From assembly GCA_024644015.1 (NCBI GenBank), contig JAHELV010000009.1, forward strand, positions 1,831 to 47,225: a stretch of 45,395 nucleotides of DNA, given 5' to 3'. Shown in pieces: positions 30,883 to 40,563 of the stretch (position 1 is the stretch's first letter; each line of letters begins with the position of its first letter). Under the pieces are notes generated by a model that ran no database searches, had not been told where the DNA came from, and saw nothing but the letters and a program-made list of their open reading frames with translations. This DNA comes from Nitriliruptorales bacterium (GTDB taxonomy: Bacteria; Actinomycetota; Nitriliruptoria; Euzebyales; JAHELV01). Both the position numbers and the translations under genes were made by a program.

Positions 30883-32931
30883 TCAGGCGCCGGGGCCAAC
30901 CTGGAGGACCCGCATCATCTCGTGGTCCTCGTGCGACAGGATGTGGCAGTGCCACACGTAGCGACCGGGCTTGTCAAACGTCGCTTTGATGCGCGTGATC
31001 TGCCCGGGCAGCGCGGTGACGACGTCCTTCGGGGCATTCTCGACGTACTCCGCGGGCTGCGGCACCGCCGGACCGTAGGTCTTGTTCACGATCCGGAACC
31101 CGTTGCCGAGCAGCCCGTTGTGCTGCACGACCGGCTGGGTCACCAGATACGTGCCGTCGCCGTTGGGCGCCGGCGTCGTTTCTTCCTCCGGATCCAGCAC
31201 TCGGTCGTCCTCGTTGGTCGCGGAGTCCCACTTGATCTCCTGGCGTCCGAGGATCTCGTAGCTGACGAGGTGCAGGTGGACCGGGTGCGCGTCGCCGGTG
31301 ACGTTCCAGATCTCCCACTCCTCGGTGCTGTCCAGCGCCGGGTTCTCGGTGGCCGGGCTGTGCCAGGCGACCGTGCCCTCCATCTGCCCGACCAGCCCGG
31401 CGTCGACGTACACCGGCGTGTTCGGCCAGTTGATCGGGTGGCCCAGATGGTCGGTCGCGGGCTCCGCGGTGCCGAGCAGCGGTTGGAGCCGGCCGAACTC
31501 GTCGGTGCCCTCGAACAGCGCCACCTTCCGCGTGTGCGTCGGCGTCGCCACGACCGGACCGAACTCGATGCCCGTCGGGCTGACGTCGGGTACGGCGGTG
31601 TCCAGCGGCAGCGCGACGTCGAAGGCCATGATCCGGTCGGTCTCGCCGAACACCTGCGGACCCGGGATGTCGCCGCCGAACGGCTCGTCGCCGCCGATGT
31701 TCTTCATGATCACCCGGTTGCCGTCACTCACCTGCTTGAAGTCGACGATCACGTCGTAGCGTGACCCCGTCTCGATCAGCAAGGTGCCGATAGTCGTCGG
31801 GCTCGACGCGAGCCCCTGGTCGCTGCCGATCACCGTGAAGTCCAGCGGCCCCTTGACGACAGTCGACAAGTCCGTCGCCCCGGCCGGCACCTCGAAGAAC
31901 TGGACCGCCAGGAAGCGGCTGTCGCAGCCGTTGAGCAGCCGCAGGCGGTACTTGCGCGGCTCGACGTCCATCTTCGGCCAGATCTGGCCGTTGACCAGCA
32001 TGTGGTCGCCGAAGAACTCGGCCAGCGCCGTCGGACCGCCGCCAGAGAACGGGGGGTCCGGCAGAACAACCCCCTCGCCGGTGATGAAGTCGTCGTAGAA
32101 CGGGTCGCCGGGAAACGCAGGGTAGAACAACCGCCCGTCGTCATGGAACATGCGGTCCTGGATCGCCAGCGCCACCTCGTAGGGGAACGCGGGCAGACCG
32201 AGCGGGTTACCGGGCTTGCCCGTGTCGAACCCGTCCCGCAGGATGTAGAACCCCGCCAGCCCCGCATACACGTTGAGCCGGGTGATGCCCAGCGCGTGGT
32301 CGTGGTACCACAGCGTGCCCGCCGGCTGGTCATTCTGGTACACGTATTTCTTGTCGACCCACTGCGGTCCCCGCACCTTGTAGCCGCGCGAGAAGAAGAA
32401 CTCCGGGTTGCCGTCGAACTGGAAGTCGGAGTGCCCACCGTGCAGGTGCGCGACCGCCGGGACGCCGTCCTTCTCGATCGAGTACTGCTCGTAGCCCTGC
32501 AGCGAGTAGGCCCAGTGCAGCGACGTGTCAACCGGCAGCAGATGGCTGCGTGGCAGCTTGTTCTCCCACTTGACCTCGACCGGCTCACCCGAGTACGCGA
32601 CGAGCGTCATGCCCGGCCAGGTGCCGCCCGGACCATTCGGGCCGTAGCCCCACACGGGCGTCGACAGCGGGTTGCCGCCGGCATCGACCAGCCCGGCCAT
32701 CTGGGTCGTCTGCCGCATCGCGATCCTGTATTTGTTGTTGGGCGACTGGAGGATGAAGCTGGGGTCGAGCGCGTTGGGCACCGCGTTGGCGAACTTCGGC
32801 TGCAGCGCAGGGTCGCTCAGCCCGTCCGCCGCCGCCGCGGCCAGTGCCCGGCCGACACCGCCGAACACGTTCATGTACGCCAGCGCGCCCGACGCGGCCG
32901 CACCCTTGAGAAACTGTCTCCGGTCGAGCAT
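30883..32931 (-). CDS. Tat-exported multicopper oxidase (CotA/bilirubin oxidase-like)
   Basis: The 682-residue enzyme begins with a twin-arginine signal (LDRRQFLKGAAASGALAYMN). It has the four copper-binding motifs in order: VAHLHGGHSD, GTLWYHDHALGITR, HPVHLHLVSYE and VWHCHILSHEDHEMMRV. The last includes the HCH and axial Met of the T1 site. Three cupredoxin domains fit its length. It oxidises a reduced substrate or metal (bilirubin, phenols, Mn2+ or Cu+) and reduces oxygen to water outside the membrane. It converges with SulP, leaving five bases, and diverges from PFOR across a region with phased boxes. Substrate unknown. Confidence 0.92.
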   Translation of the reverse strand: MLDRRQFLKGAAASGALAYMNVFGGVGRALAAAAADGLSDPALQPKFANAVPNALDPSFILQSPNNKYRIAMRQTTQMAGLVDAGGNPLSTPVWGYGPNGPGGTWPGMTLVAYSGEPVEVKWENKLPRSHLLPVDTSLHWAYSLQGYEQYSIEKDGVPAVAHLHGGHSDFQFDGNPEFFFSRGYKVRGPQWVDKKYVYQNDQPAGTLWYHDHALGITRLNVYAGLAGFYILRDGFDTGKPGNPLGLPAFPYEVALAIQDRMFHDDGRLFYPAFPGDPFYDDFITGEGVVLPDPPFSGGGPTALAEFFGDHMLVNGQIWPKMDVEPRKYRLRLLNGCDSRFLAVQFFEVPAGATDLSTVVKGPLDFTVIGSDQGLASSPTTIGTLLIETGSRYDVIVDFKQVSDGNRVIMKNIGGDEPFGGDIPGPQVFGETDRIMAFDVALPLDTAVPDVSPTGIEFGPVVATPTHTRKVALFEGTDEFGRLQPLLGTAEPATDHLGHPINWPNTPVYVDAGLVGQMEGTVAWHSPATENPALDSTEEWEIWNVTGDAHPVHLHLVSYEILGRQEIKWDSATNEDDRVLDPEEETTPAPNGDGTYLVTQPVVQHNGLLGNGFRIVNKTYGPAVPQPAEYVENAPKDVVTALPGQITRIKATFDKPGRYVWHCHILSHEDHEMMRVLQVGPGA

Positions 32932-33022
32932 GATCCACCCTTCTCATGTTCGGCCGGCAGGCCCCCACGACCCGCCGATCCAGTCATCGCCCCGACCGCC
33001 GTGCCGAGGCACGGACATGACA

Positions 33023-33080
33023 TGAGATATCGTCCCTTCGGACATGTCCGAACGTCCCTGTCGAATGGCCCGAAAGTCCC
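33023..33080. promoter_or_regulatory. three GTCCC half-sites phased at 22 bp in MCO/PFOR divergent promoter
   Basis: GTCCC occurs at 33032-33036, 33054-33058 and 33076-33080, exactly 22 bp apart. The rightmost two end the 14-mers TGTCCGAACGTCCC (33045-33058) and GGCCCGAAAGTCCC (33067-33080). A perfect 16-bp palindrome TTCGGACATGTCCGAA covers 33037-33052. The set lies 92 bp from the oxidase start and 167 bp from the PFOR start. Confidence 0.55.
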
Positions 33081-33246
33081 TCTGGTGGTCGCCGCGAGCC
33101 GCGACCGTTGCAGCGGCCCCACGGCTCAACCGGCCAGACGACGAGTCGTCAGTCCCAACGCCGCCGGTCCGTTCGGCCTCCCCCGTCGAGCGGGACGTCC
33201 CTACCGTCGTCGGTGTCCCACCCGCCGCCGTGTCCCAGGAGCCCGC

Positions 33247-36200
33247 ATGGCAACCGCCTGCATCGATGGCAACGAGGCGGCGGCCCGCGTCGCACACGCG
33301 TACAGCGAGGTCGTCGCCATCTACCCGATCACCCCGGCGTCGCCGATGGGTGAGCTGGCCGACGCCTGGTCCAGTGCGGGGCGGGCGAACGTGTGGGGAA
33401 CCGTGCCGCGCATCGCCGAGCTGCAGAGCGAGGGCGGCGCGGCCGGTGCGCTGCACGGCGCACTGCAGAAGGGCGCGCTGGCCACGACGTTCACCGCGTC
33501 GCAGGGCCTGCTGCTGATGCTGCCGAACATGTTCAAGATCGCCGGTGAGCTGACCCCGGCCGTGATCCACGTGGCGGCGCGTTCCGTCGCGACCCACGCG
33601 CTGTCGATCTTCGGCGACCACTCCGACGTGATGGCGGCCCGCGCGACAGGTTGGGCGCTGCTCGCCTCGAGCTCGGTGCAGGAGGCGCAGGACCTCGCTG
33701 CGGTCGCGCACGCCGCGACGCTGCGCAGCCGGGTGCCGTTCCTGCACTTCTTCGACGGCTTCCGGACCTCGCACGAACTGAACCGCGTCGACACCCTCGA
33801 CGCCGACGACCTGCGGGCGCTGATCGACGACGATGACGTGCTGGCGCACAGGGCGCGCGGTCTGTCGCCGGACACACCGGTGCTCCGCGGGTCGGCGCAG
33901 AACCCAGACGTGTTCTTCCAGGCACGCGAAGCCGTCAACCCGTTCTACGACGCCGTGCCCGGTGCGGTGCAACGTGCGATGGATGGCCTGGCGGACCGCA
34001 CCGGGCGGCGATACCACCTGGTCGACTACACCGGACACCCGGAGGCGGACCGCGTCGTCGTGCTGATGGGTTCGGGGGTCGGTGCCGTCCGCGAGACGGT
34101 CGCCGAGCTCAACCGGCGCGGCGAACGCGTCGGCGTCCTCGCGGTACGGCTGTTTCGGCCGTTTCCCGGCACCGCGCTGCTGGGCGCACTGCCACCGACC
34201 ACCCGACGTCTGGCGGTCCTCGACCGCACGAAGGAGCCGGGCGCCGTTGGCGAGCCGCTGTTCACCGACGTCGCCGCCACGCTGGCCGAGGCGGCGACGA
34301 CAGGCCTGCTCGACCCGGCGGCACTCCCCCGGCTGACCGGCGGCCGCTTCGGGCTGTCGTCGAAGGAGTTCACCCCGTCGATGATCGCCGGCCTGTTCGA
34401 CGTGCTGCGCGCCGACCCGCCGCGCCGCTGCACCATCGGCATCACCGACGACGTCACCCACCTGTCGATCCCGCCCGACCGAGACTTCGCCGTACCGGTC
34501 ACCGACGGCGACGTCCACGCCGTCTTCTACGGTCTCGGCAGCGACGGCACGGTCGGCGCGAACAAGAACTCGGTCAAGATCGTCGGCGAGCTCACCGACC
34601 TGCACGCGCAGGGCTACTTCGTGTACGACTCGCGCAAGGCGGGTGCGCAGACCGTCTCGCACCTGCGGTTCTCACCCGACCCGATCGAATCGACCTACCT
34701 GATCGACCGCGCTGACTTCGTCGCCTGCCACCAGTTCGGCTTCCTCGGCACCCGCGACGTGCTCGGCTGCGCCAAGCCGGGGGCCACCGTCCTGCTCAAC
34801 GCGCCGCTACCAGCCGATCAGGTGTGGGACGCGTTGCCCGCACCCGTCCAGCAGACGATCGTCGACCGGGACCTGCGGCTGTTCGTCATCGATGCATACC
34901 GGGTGGCGCGCGACGTTGGTCTGGGTGGGCGCATCAACACGGTGATGCAGCCATGCTTCTTCGCCCTGTCGGGAATCCTGCCCCACGACGAGGCGATCGC
35001 GGCGATCAAGCAGGCGGCCGAGCGCACCTACGGTCGGCGGGGGCCGGAGGTCGTCGCACGCAACCTCGCCGCGGTCGACCGTGCCCTCGACGAGCTCGCG
35101 GAGGTCACGGTTGGCGACCGCGTCACCTCGACGTTCGGGCTGCGCCCACCGGTGCCGCCCGACGTGCCGCCGTTCGTCGAGAGGGTCACGGCCCGCATGC
35201 TCGCCGGCGAGGGCGACCTGCTGCCCGTGTCGGCGCTGCCCGTCGACGGCACGTTCCCGACCGGCACGACCCGGTACGAGAAGCGGGCGCTGGCGCGGGA
35301 GATTCCCGTGTGGGACCCGTCGATCTGCATCGACTGCGGCAAGTGCGCCATCGTGTGCCCGCACGACGCCATCCAGATGAAGGTCTTCGAGCCCGAAGCG
35401 CTCAACGGCGCGCCCGAGACGTTCCAGTCGAAGGACTTCCGGTCACGGGATCTGGCGACACCCCACCTGCTGGCGATCCAGGTGGCCCCCGACGACTGCA
35501 CCGGCTGCGGTGTGTGCGTCGAGCAGTGTCCCGCGCACAGCAAGGAAGTGGTCGGCCACAAGTCGATCATGATGGAGCCGGTCGCAGAGCACCGCGACCG
35601 AGAACGCGACAACTTCGCGTTCTTCGAGCAGATCCCGCCGCTCGACCGCACGCTGCTCGCAGCCGACACGATCAAAGGGTCGCAGGTCCGCGAGTCGCTG
35701 TTCTCGTTCTCCAGCGCCTGCGCGGGATGCGGGGAGACCCCGTATCTCAAGCTGCTCACGCAACTGTTCGGCGACCAGATCATCGTCGCCAACGCAACCG
35801 GCTGCTCGTCGATCTACGGCGGCAACCTGCCGACGACCCCATGGGGGGTCAACGGCGATGGACGCGGCCCTGCCTGGGCGAACAGCCTGTTCGAAGACAA
35901 CGCCGAGTTCGGCATGGGGCTCCGCCTGGGCGTCGAACAGCAGGCCGCCGCCGCGCGATCGCTGCTGAGCGCGCTGCGTGACGTGGTCGGCGACGACCTC
36001 GTGGCCGAGCTGCTGCGGGCCGACCAGGCCCAGGCCGACGACGAGCAGCTCGCAGCCCAGCGCGAACGGGTGGCCGAGCTTCGCAGGCGCCTCGCGGCAA
36101 TCGACGGCGACCCACGTGCGCGCCAGCTCGACGGCCTCGCCGACAACCTGGTGCGCACGGACGTGTGGATCGTCGGTGGCGACGGCTGGGCGTACGACAT

Positions 36201-36864
36201 CGGCTACGGCGGGCTGGACCACGTGCTCGCCAGCGGCCTGAACGTCAACGTGCTCGTGCTCGACACCGAGGTCTACTCGAACACGGGCGGACAGGCGTCG
36301 AAGGCGACACCGCGAGCCGCGGTCGCCAAGTTCGCCGCGTCGGGAAAGGAGACACCGAAGAAGGACCTCGGTGCCCTGGCGATGCAGTACGGCACGGTGT
36401 ACGTCGGGCAGGTCGCCATGGGCGCCAACGAAGTACAGACGGTCCGGGCGCTGCGCGAAGCCGCGGCGTGGACTGGACCGTCGCTGGTGCTGGCCTACTC
36501 GACGTGCATCGCGCACGGCTTCGACATGCGGCACTCCATGACCCACCAGCGTGACGCCGTCAAGAGCGGATACTGGCCGTTGTTCCGCTTCCGCCCAGGC
36601 GAATCCGAGCACACGACGCCGTTCCGCCTGGACTCCCGCAAACCGACGATGCCCCTGAGGGACTTCGCCCGGCAGGAGGGCCGCTTCGCGATGCTGGAAC
36701 GTGCCGCGCCCGAGCGCGCCCGCCATCTGCTGACGCTCGCGCAGGCCGACATCGACGAACGCTGGCGCTACTACGAGCAGCTCGCCGGCGTCGAGCGCTC
36801 CGTACCGCACGAGCCCGGTGACGTCGTCGATCCCGGCGGCATCGGAGCCGAGGAGGTTCACTGA
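33247..36864 (+). CDS. nifJ: pyruvate:ferredoxin (flavodoxin) oxidoreductase
   Basis: This 1205-residue fused enzyme oxidises pyruvate + CoA to acetyl-CoA + CO2 and reduces ferredoxin or flavodoxin; the reverse can fix CO2. The N-terminal pyrimidine-binding domain (AYSEVVAIYPITPASPMGELAD, ASQGLLLMLPNMFKIAGEL) leads to the gamma domain (GLGSDGTVGANKNSVKI). Two ferredoxin-type clusters follow (CIDCGKCAIVCPHDAI and CTGCGVCVEQCPAHS). The TPP domain with its own cluster Cys closes it (CAGCGETPYLKLLTQLFG, GDGWAYDIGYGGLDH, LDTEVYSNTGGQASKATP). The full single-chain length is that of NifJ-type PFOR. GGAG six bases before ATG 33247 sets the start. The next gene overlaps its stop by one base. Oxygen sensitivity suggests microaerobic use. 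Confidence 0.95.
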   Translation: MATACIDGNEAAARVAHAYSEVVAIYPITPASPMGELADAWSSAGRANVWGTVPRIAELQSEGGAAGALHGALQKGALATTFTASQGLLLMLPNMFKIAGELTPAVIHVAARSVATHALSIFGDHSDVMAARATGWALLASSSVQEAQDLAAVAHAATLRSRVPFLHFFDGFRTSHELNRVDTLDADDLRALIDDDDVLAHRARGLSPDTPVLRGSAQNPDVFFQAREAVNPFYDAVPGAVQRAMDGLADRTGRRYHLVDYTGHPEADRVVVLMGSGVGAVRETVAELNRRGERVGVLAVRLFRPFPGTALLGALPPTTRRLAVLDRTKEPGAVGEPLFTDVAATLAEAATTGLLDPAALPRLTGGRFGLSSKEFTPSMIAGLFDVLRADPPRRCTIGITDDVTHLSIPPDRDFAVPVTDGDVHAVFYGLGSDGTVGANKNSVKIVGELTDLHAQGYFVYDSRKAGAQTVSHLRFSPDPIESTYLIDRADFVACHQFGFLGTRDVLGCAKPGATVLLNAPLPADQVWDALPAPVQQTIVDRDLRLFVIDAYRVARDVGLGGRINTVMQPCFFALSGILPHDEAIAAIKQAAERTYGRRGPEVVARNLAAVDRALDELAEVTVGDRVTSTFGLRPPVPPDVPPFVERVTARMLAGEGDLLPVSALPVDGTFPTGTTRYEKRALAREIPVWDPSICIDCGKCAIVCPHDAIQMKVFEPEALNGAPETFQSKDFRSRDLATPHLLAIQVAPDDCTGCGVCVEQCPAHSKEVVGHKSIMMEPVAEHRDRERDNFAFFEQIPPLDRTLLAADTIKGSQVRESLFSFSSACAGCGETPYLKLLTQLFGDQIIVANATGCSSIYGGNLPTTPWGVNGDGRGPAWANSLFEDNAEFGMGLRLGVEQQAAAARSLLSALRDVVGDDLVAELLRADQAQADDEQLAAQRERVAELRRRLAAIDGDPRARQLDGLADNLVRTDVWIVGGDGWAYDIGYGGLDHVLASGLNVNVLVLDTEVYSNTGGQASKATPRAAVAKFAASGKETPKKDLGALAMQYGTVYVGQVAMGANEVQTVRALREAAAWTGPSLVLAYSTCIAHGFDMRHSMTHQRDAVKSGYWPLFRFRPGESEHTTPFRLDSRKPTMPLRDFARQEGRFAMLERAAPERARHLLTLAQADIDERWRYYEQLAGVERSVPHEPGDVVDPGGIGAEEVH

Positions 36865-37919
36865 TGACCCAACCCGCCGACGTCACCGCGGCAGTGGACC
36901 TGTCGACGACGTACATGGGCCTGCAGCTACGGACACCGATCGTGGCCTCGCCCGGCCCGCTGACGGGACGGCTGGAGCCGCTGCAGGCGCTCGAGGACAA
37001 CGGTGTATCGGCCGTGGTGCTGCCGTCGCTGTTCGAGGAGCAGGTGGCACACGACGAGCTGCAGGCCGACAGCCTGTTCGAGCTCGGCGCCGACGCCAAC
37101 CCCGAGGCCACCAGCTACTTCCCGGACCTGCTCGGCTACGCCAGCGTCGGCGAGCGCTATCTGCAGCATGTGCGCGACGCCAAGGAGGCGCTGTCGGTCC
37201 CGGTCATCGGTAGCCTCAACGGCGCGACGCCCGGCGGGTGGGTGACGTATGCGCAGAAGATCGCCGACGCCGGCGCCGACGCGCTCGAGCTCAACCTCTA
37301 CGACGTCGCGGCCGACTTCGACGCCACACCCGACCAGATCGAGACGGCGCAGCTCGAGCTCGTCTCGCGCGTCAAGGCGTCGTTGTCGATCCCGCTGGCG
37401 GTCAAGGTCGGGCCGTTCTACACCGCGTTCGCGCACATGGCCAGGCGCCTGGTCGACGCCGGCGCCGATGCGCTGGTGCTGTTCAACCGCTTCTACCAGC
37501 CCGACATCGACCCCGACACCCTCAAGGTGCGTCCGTGGCTCGAGCTGTCGCGGCCATCGGAGATCCGGCTGCCACTGCGCTGGACCGCCATCCTGTCGGG
37601 CCGGCTCGACGCGTCGCTCGCGGTCACGTCCGGGGTCCACCGGGCACGCGACGTGGCGCGCGCGCTGCTGGCCGGCGCGGACGTCGCGATGATGACGTCG
37701 GTGTTGATCGACCAGGGACCGTTGCACATCGGCGTCGTCGAGCGGGACCTCACCGACTGGGTCCGGCAGATGAGCTACACGTCGGTCGCGCAGCTCAAGG
37801 GCAGCATGAGCCATCGCAACGTCAGCGACCCTTCGGCGTTCGAACGCGCCAACTACATCGGCACGCTGACCCAGTACGCGAACACCTTCCACGCAGGGTG
37901 GGGGTTCGGCCCGTCGTGA
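36864..37919 (+). CDS. dihydroorotate dehydrogenase-like FMN protein linked to PFOR
   Basis: The 351-residue protein has the TIM-barrel FMN fold of dihydroorotate dehydrogenases. Markers are LSTTYMGLQLRTPIVASPGPL, VIGSLNGATPGGWVTYAQKI, ALELNLYDVA, LAVKVGPFY, ALVLFNRFYQ and SGVHRARDVARALLAGADVAMM. Its ATG overlaps the nifJ stop (TGATG). Proteins of this sort commonly sit beside PFOR genes, where they probably serve as a flavin partner or a different dehydrogenase rather than in pyrimidine synthesis, though their true substrate is unproven. The catalytic loop of class 1 enzymes is not clearly conserved. Confidence 0.82.
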   Translation: MTQPADVTAAVDLSTTYMGLQLRTPIVASPGPLTGRLEPLQALEDNGVSAVVLPSLFEEQVAHDELQADSLFELGADANPEATSYFPDLLGYASVGERYLQHVRDAKEALSVPVIGSLNGATPGGWVTYAQKIADAGADALELNLYDVAADFDATPDQIETAQLELVSRVKASLSIPLAVKVGPFYTAFAHMARRLVDAGADALVLFNRFYQPDIDPDTLKVRPWLELSRPSEIRLPLRWTAILSGRLDASLAVTSGVHRARDVARALLAGADVAMMTSVLIDQGPLHIGVVERDLTDWVRQMSYTSVAQLKGSMSHRNVSDPSAFERANYIGTLTQYANTFHAGWGFGPS

Positions 37920-37944
37920 CCACATCGAGGCCGCCGGAGGAGCG

Positions 37945-38355
37945 ATGACCGATACGCCGGTCCTGCTGACAGCGCTGTCAGACGACGATTGCTGGAACCT
38001 CGTCGCGGCGCACCGGCCCGCCCTGTGCCGGATCGCCTTCACCGACGGCGGGAGCTCGGTGATCTACCCGATGAACTACGCCGTCGCCGACCGCACGCTG
38101 TACCTGCGCACCGATCCGGCGAGCCGGCTCACGACCGCCGTGCAGTCGCAGGACGTCGCGTTCGAGGTCGACGACGTCGACGCGGCCTGGGAACGTGGCT
38201 GGAGCGTCCTGGCGCAGGGCCGGCTCCGCGAGGTCACCGACCCCGACGAGCTGGAGCGGCACCGCGAACTGCGGTTCCGCTCGTGGGCCCCTGGACAACG
38301 CCTCCACCTGCTCCGCCTCGACGTCACGCGCATCTCGGGCCGGCGCATCGAGTGA
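37945..38355 (+). CDS. pyridoxamine 5'-phosphate oxidase-like flavin split-barrel protein
   Basis: The 136-residue protein is a small split-barrel flavin binder. It reads LSDDDCWNLVAAHRPALCRIAF, SSVIYPMNYAVADRTLYLRTD, SRLTTAVQSQDVAFEVDDVD, RGWSVLAQGRLREV and LLRLDVTRISGRRIE. This is the pattern of actinobacterial PNPOx-like/F420- or FMN-binding stress proteins, several of which are DosR-regulated in mycobacteria. Genuine PNP oxidase function is unlikely at this length. GGAGGAG lies just before the ATG. It is 25 bp after the DHOD-like gene and probably the last gene of the PFOR operon. Confidence 0.82.
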   Translation: MTDTPVLLTALSDDDCWNLVAAHRPALCRIAFTDGGSSVIYPMNYAVADRTLYLRTDPASRLTTAVQSQDVAFEVDDVDAAWERGWSVLAQGRLREVTDPDELERHRELRFRSWAPGQRLHLLRLDVTRISGRRIE

Positions 38356-38372
38356 TGAGGCGCAAGCGGGCC

Positions 38373-38408
38373 CTCCTCCCGTCTGGTGCTGCCGGTCGAC
38401 GGGAGGAG
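38373..38408. terminator. bidirectional terminator-like hairpin
   Basis: CTCCTCCCGTC (38373-38383) and GACGGGAGGAG (38398-38408) form a perfect 11-base stem with a 14-base loop. It lies between the convergent PNPOx-like and DUF4389 genes. No T-run follows. Confidence 0.65.
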
Positions 38409-38422
38409 AACCAGCGATCGCA

Positions 38423-39874
38423 TCAGACCGGGGCGGTGCGGTCACCGGGGACTGCGGCCGCGCCCGGTTCGTCGACCGGTGGTGGCGGCGGTGGCGGAGC
38501 CGGCTCGCTGCCTCCCCCGTCGAGGCGGAACGGCGGATAGTCGTCGGTCATCAGCGCGACGTAGGCGACGACGCGGTAGACCCAGCGGTTGAGCCCCATC
38601 ACGAAGTCGAACAGGCCCATCGGGTAACGGCCGGTGAACAGCAGCGCGATCGCCGCGACGAGGACGAGCACTCCGATGAGCCCGCCGCTGGCGACCTGCA
38701 CGCCGCGGTCGACGGCGCCCTCGGTGAACGTCCACGTGACGCCGTTGCCGACGAGGACGGCGAGCACGATGTAGTGCGGGATCGCCAGCAGCCACCACTT
38801 GATGAGCACCAGGCCGCGCGACAGCTGCCCGGGCTCGGCGATGTCCAGACGCGCCGGGTAATCGACGTCGGCCAGCGTGAACGGTGGGTAGCGGTCGGTG
38901 CCCAGCGCGCTGTACCCGTAGTAGGCGACGCGCCAGGTCCACCGCAGCACCCCGGCGTTGAACGCGAAGATCCCGCGGGGGTAGCGGCCGGTGAACAGGA
39001 TCACGATCCCTGCCACGAAGGTCAGCAGTGCGAAGGCGATCCACAGCAGCGCGAGCACGATGAAGTGCGGGATCAGCAGCAGCCACTTGATCAGCCACAG
39101 CCCGCGGCCGGGCTCGTCCAACCTGCCTTCCACCGCCATCGGGTACGCCCGGTCCGGCAGGCGTGCAGCGTCGCCCACGGCGATCGGCTCGCCGGTACGC
39201 TCGCCGGCTCCGGCGGTCGCGGCGACCAGCAGCGCGATCGCCCCGCCCAGCGCGAGCACTCCGAACACCAGCAGTCCAATGCCCACAGGTGTCAGCAGCG
39301 TCGTGCTGACACCGGCGGTCGCGTCGACGGCCACTCCCGGCGACGCGTCGGCCGCCATGACGACGACCGCCCACTGGCCCGCCTGGACGTCCCAGGTGAT
39401 CGTCTGCTCGCCGGCGCCGGAGCTCGACGCCACCCAGAAGCTCTGGGTGTCGGGGGGCTCGGGCATGCGCTCGCCGGCGATGCGGCTGTATGCGACCTCG
39501 TCCGGCTGGCCGCCGAGACGGCTGATCACGTCATGGCGTACACCACCCAGGTAGCGGTCGACGTTGTCCTTGGTCGCGATACCGATGAAGACCTCGCCGG
39601 TGGCGTCGACCGGTGTCGCCGACACGCGCGTGCTGAGGTTGCCAAAGTCGGGCGCCCATGCCGCTGGGTCGGCCTCGACCCGCAGATCGAGGTCCTCGCC
39701 TGTGATCGCGTACCCGTCGGTGGCCAAGCCGTAGGACGGACTGGTGAAGTAGCCGTCGGCGTCCTGCTGCGACGCCTGGAACACCAACAGACCCAGCCCG
39801 GCCGCCGCGAGCGCCAATCCGATCAGCCCGGCGATCGCGCCCAGTACCACCAGAGTCACTCTTGTTGCCGTCAT
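38423..39874 (-). CDS. DUF4389 membrane protein
   Basis: The 483-residue product has an N-terminal membrane helix ([24 protein letters not shown]) and an extracellular segment of about 140 residues. Next comes another helix ([20 protein letters not shown]), then two DUF4389 units. Each unit reads like [20 protein letters not shown] and [22 protein letters not shown]; the second is [20 protein letters not shown] with [20 protein letters not shown]. The C-terminus is Pro-rich. The family's function is unknown. GGAGGTGG is six bases before ATG 39874. It lies downstream of hsp20 on the same strand but behind a hairpin. Confidence 0.8.
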   Translation of the reverse strand: MTATRVTLVVLGAIAGLIGLALAAAGLGLLVFQASQQDADGYFTSPSYGLATDGYAITGEDLDLRVEADPAAWAPDFGNLSTRVSATPVDATGEVFIGIATKDNVDRYLGGVRHDVISRLGGQPDEVAYSRIAGERMPEPPDTQSFWVASSSGAGEQTITWDVQAGQWAVVVMAADASPGVAVDATAGVSTTLLTPVGIGLLVFGVLALGGAIALLVAATAGAGERTGEPIAVGDAARLPDRAYPMAVEGRLDEPGRGLWLIKWLLLIPHFIVLALLWIAFALLTFVAGIVILFTGRYPRGIFAFNAGVLRWTWRVAYYGYSALGTDRYPPFTLADVDYPARLDIAEPGQLSRGLVLIKWWLLAIPHYIVLAVLVGNGVTWTFTEGAVDRGVQVASGGLIGVLVLVAAIALLFTGRYPMGLFDFVMGLNRWVYRVVAYVALMTDDYPPFRLDGGGSEPAPPPPPPPVDEPGAAAVPGDRTAPV

Positions 39875-39918
39875 CGGTACCCACCTCCGGGTGGCCCGCA
39901 CGTGTGCGACATGGCTCA

Positions 39919-39940
39919 GCCGACCGGCGGGCCGGTCGGC
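39919..39940 (-). terminator. GC-rich inverted repeat after hsp20
   Basis: GCCGACCGGC, two bases, then GCCGGTCGGC form a perfect inverted repeat 12 bp past the hsp20 stop. It is a plausible GC-type terminator without a T-run. Confidence 0.5.
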
Positions 39941-39951
39941 CTGCGGGGTGG

Positions 39952-40416
39952 TCAGTCGCGGCTGGTGCTGATTGGAACCCGCTTGGTCTCCGCGTCCTTG
40001 CGGTCGATCGGCAGGCGCACCGTGAGGATGCCGTCGGTGTACGACGCCTCGACGTCGCCGGCGGTGATGCCGGCGGGCAGCTTGATCGATCTCGAGAACG
40101 CGCCGTACCGCAGCTCTGACCGGTACATGTCGGGCTCGCTGACCTCACGCTCCTCGCGCCGTTGCGCGCGGATGTGCAGCACGCCGTCGTCGACGGTCAG
40201 AGACACGTCCTTCTCCGGGTCCACGCCGGGCAGTTCGGCGCGCACGACCATTTCGTCGTCGGCAACGTACTCCTCGACGGGGATCGACAGCGTGTCACGT
40301 AGCTCGGCGAGCCGGCGCAACGGGTCGAGTCGCTCGAGCCAGTCGTGCAGTCCGAAGTAGCGCGGGAACGGGTAGGTCGATTCCTCTGTGGGTGGCTCGC
40401 GCATCTCCAGCGCCAT
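39952..40416 (-). CDS. Hsp20/alpha-crystallin small heat-shock protein
   Basis: The 154-residue chaperone has a short N-terminal arm ([21 protein letters not shown]) and a complete alpha-crystallin domain at about 45-140. Markers are [54 protein letters not shown] and [14 protein letters not shown] short C-terminal tail with VPIS serves as an I/V-x-I/V-like oligomer contact. It holds unfolding proteins without ATP. GAGGGA lies before the ATG. Two boxes of the GGGnCnnnnGnCCC type lie upstream, as with mycobacterial hspX, the best-known DosR target. Confidence 0.93.
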   Translation of the reverse strand: MALEMREPPTEESTYPFPRYFGLHDWLERLDPLRRLAELRDTLSIPVEEYVADDEMVVRAELPGVDPEKDVSLTVDDGVLHIRAQRREEREVSEPDMYRSELRYGAFSRSIKLPAGITAGDVEASYTDGILTVRLPIDRKDAETKRVPISTSRD

Positions 40417-40507
40417 GGTGGGTCCCTCCTACGATCTCGCGACCCCGGCGGCGCGCGCCGCAGCCGCTGCCTTCACACCATGGTCGGACGGGCGTCGGCG
40501 GGTGTCA

Positions 40508-40544
40508 GGGTCACATGGCCCACAGCGGCCGGTCCGAACGGACC
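40508..40544. promoter_or_regulatory. tandem DosR-like boxes upstream of hsp20
   Basis: GGGTCACATGGCCC (40508-40521) matches all eight fixed positions. GGTCCGAACGGACC (40531-40544) is an inverted repeat with CGAAC core. They start 23 bp apart; the nearer ends 92 bp from the hsp20 start. Confidence 0.5.
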
Positions 40545-40563
40545 GATCGCCGCGCGCGACGCA

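Noticed and set aside
32002-33246. In-frame extension of PFOR by about 415 codons upstream
   Set aside because: It runs antisense through the multicopper oxidase and the divergent promoter; the PFOR family starts at the ATG 33247 region.
32944-34662. 572-codon minus-strand open frame over the PFOR start
   Set aside because: It is the antisense of well-conserved PFOR sequence and has no recognisable motif or ribosome site.
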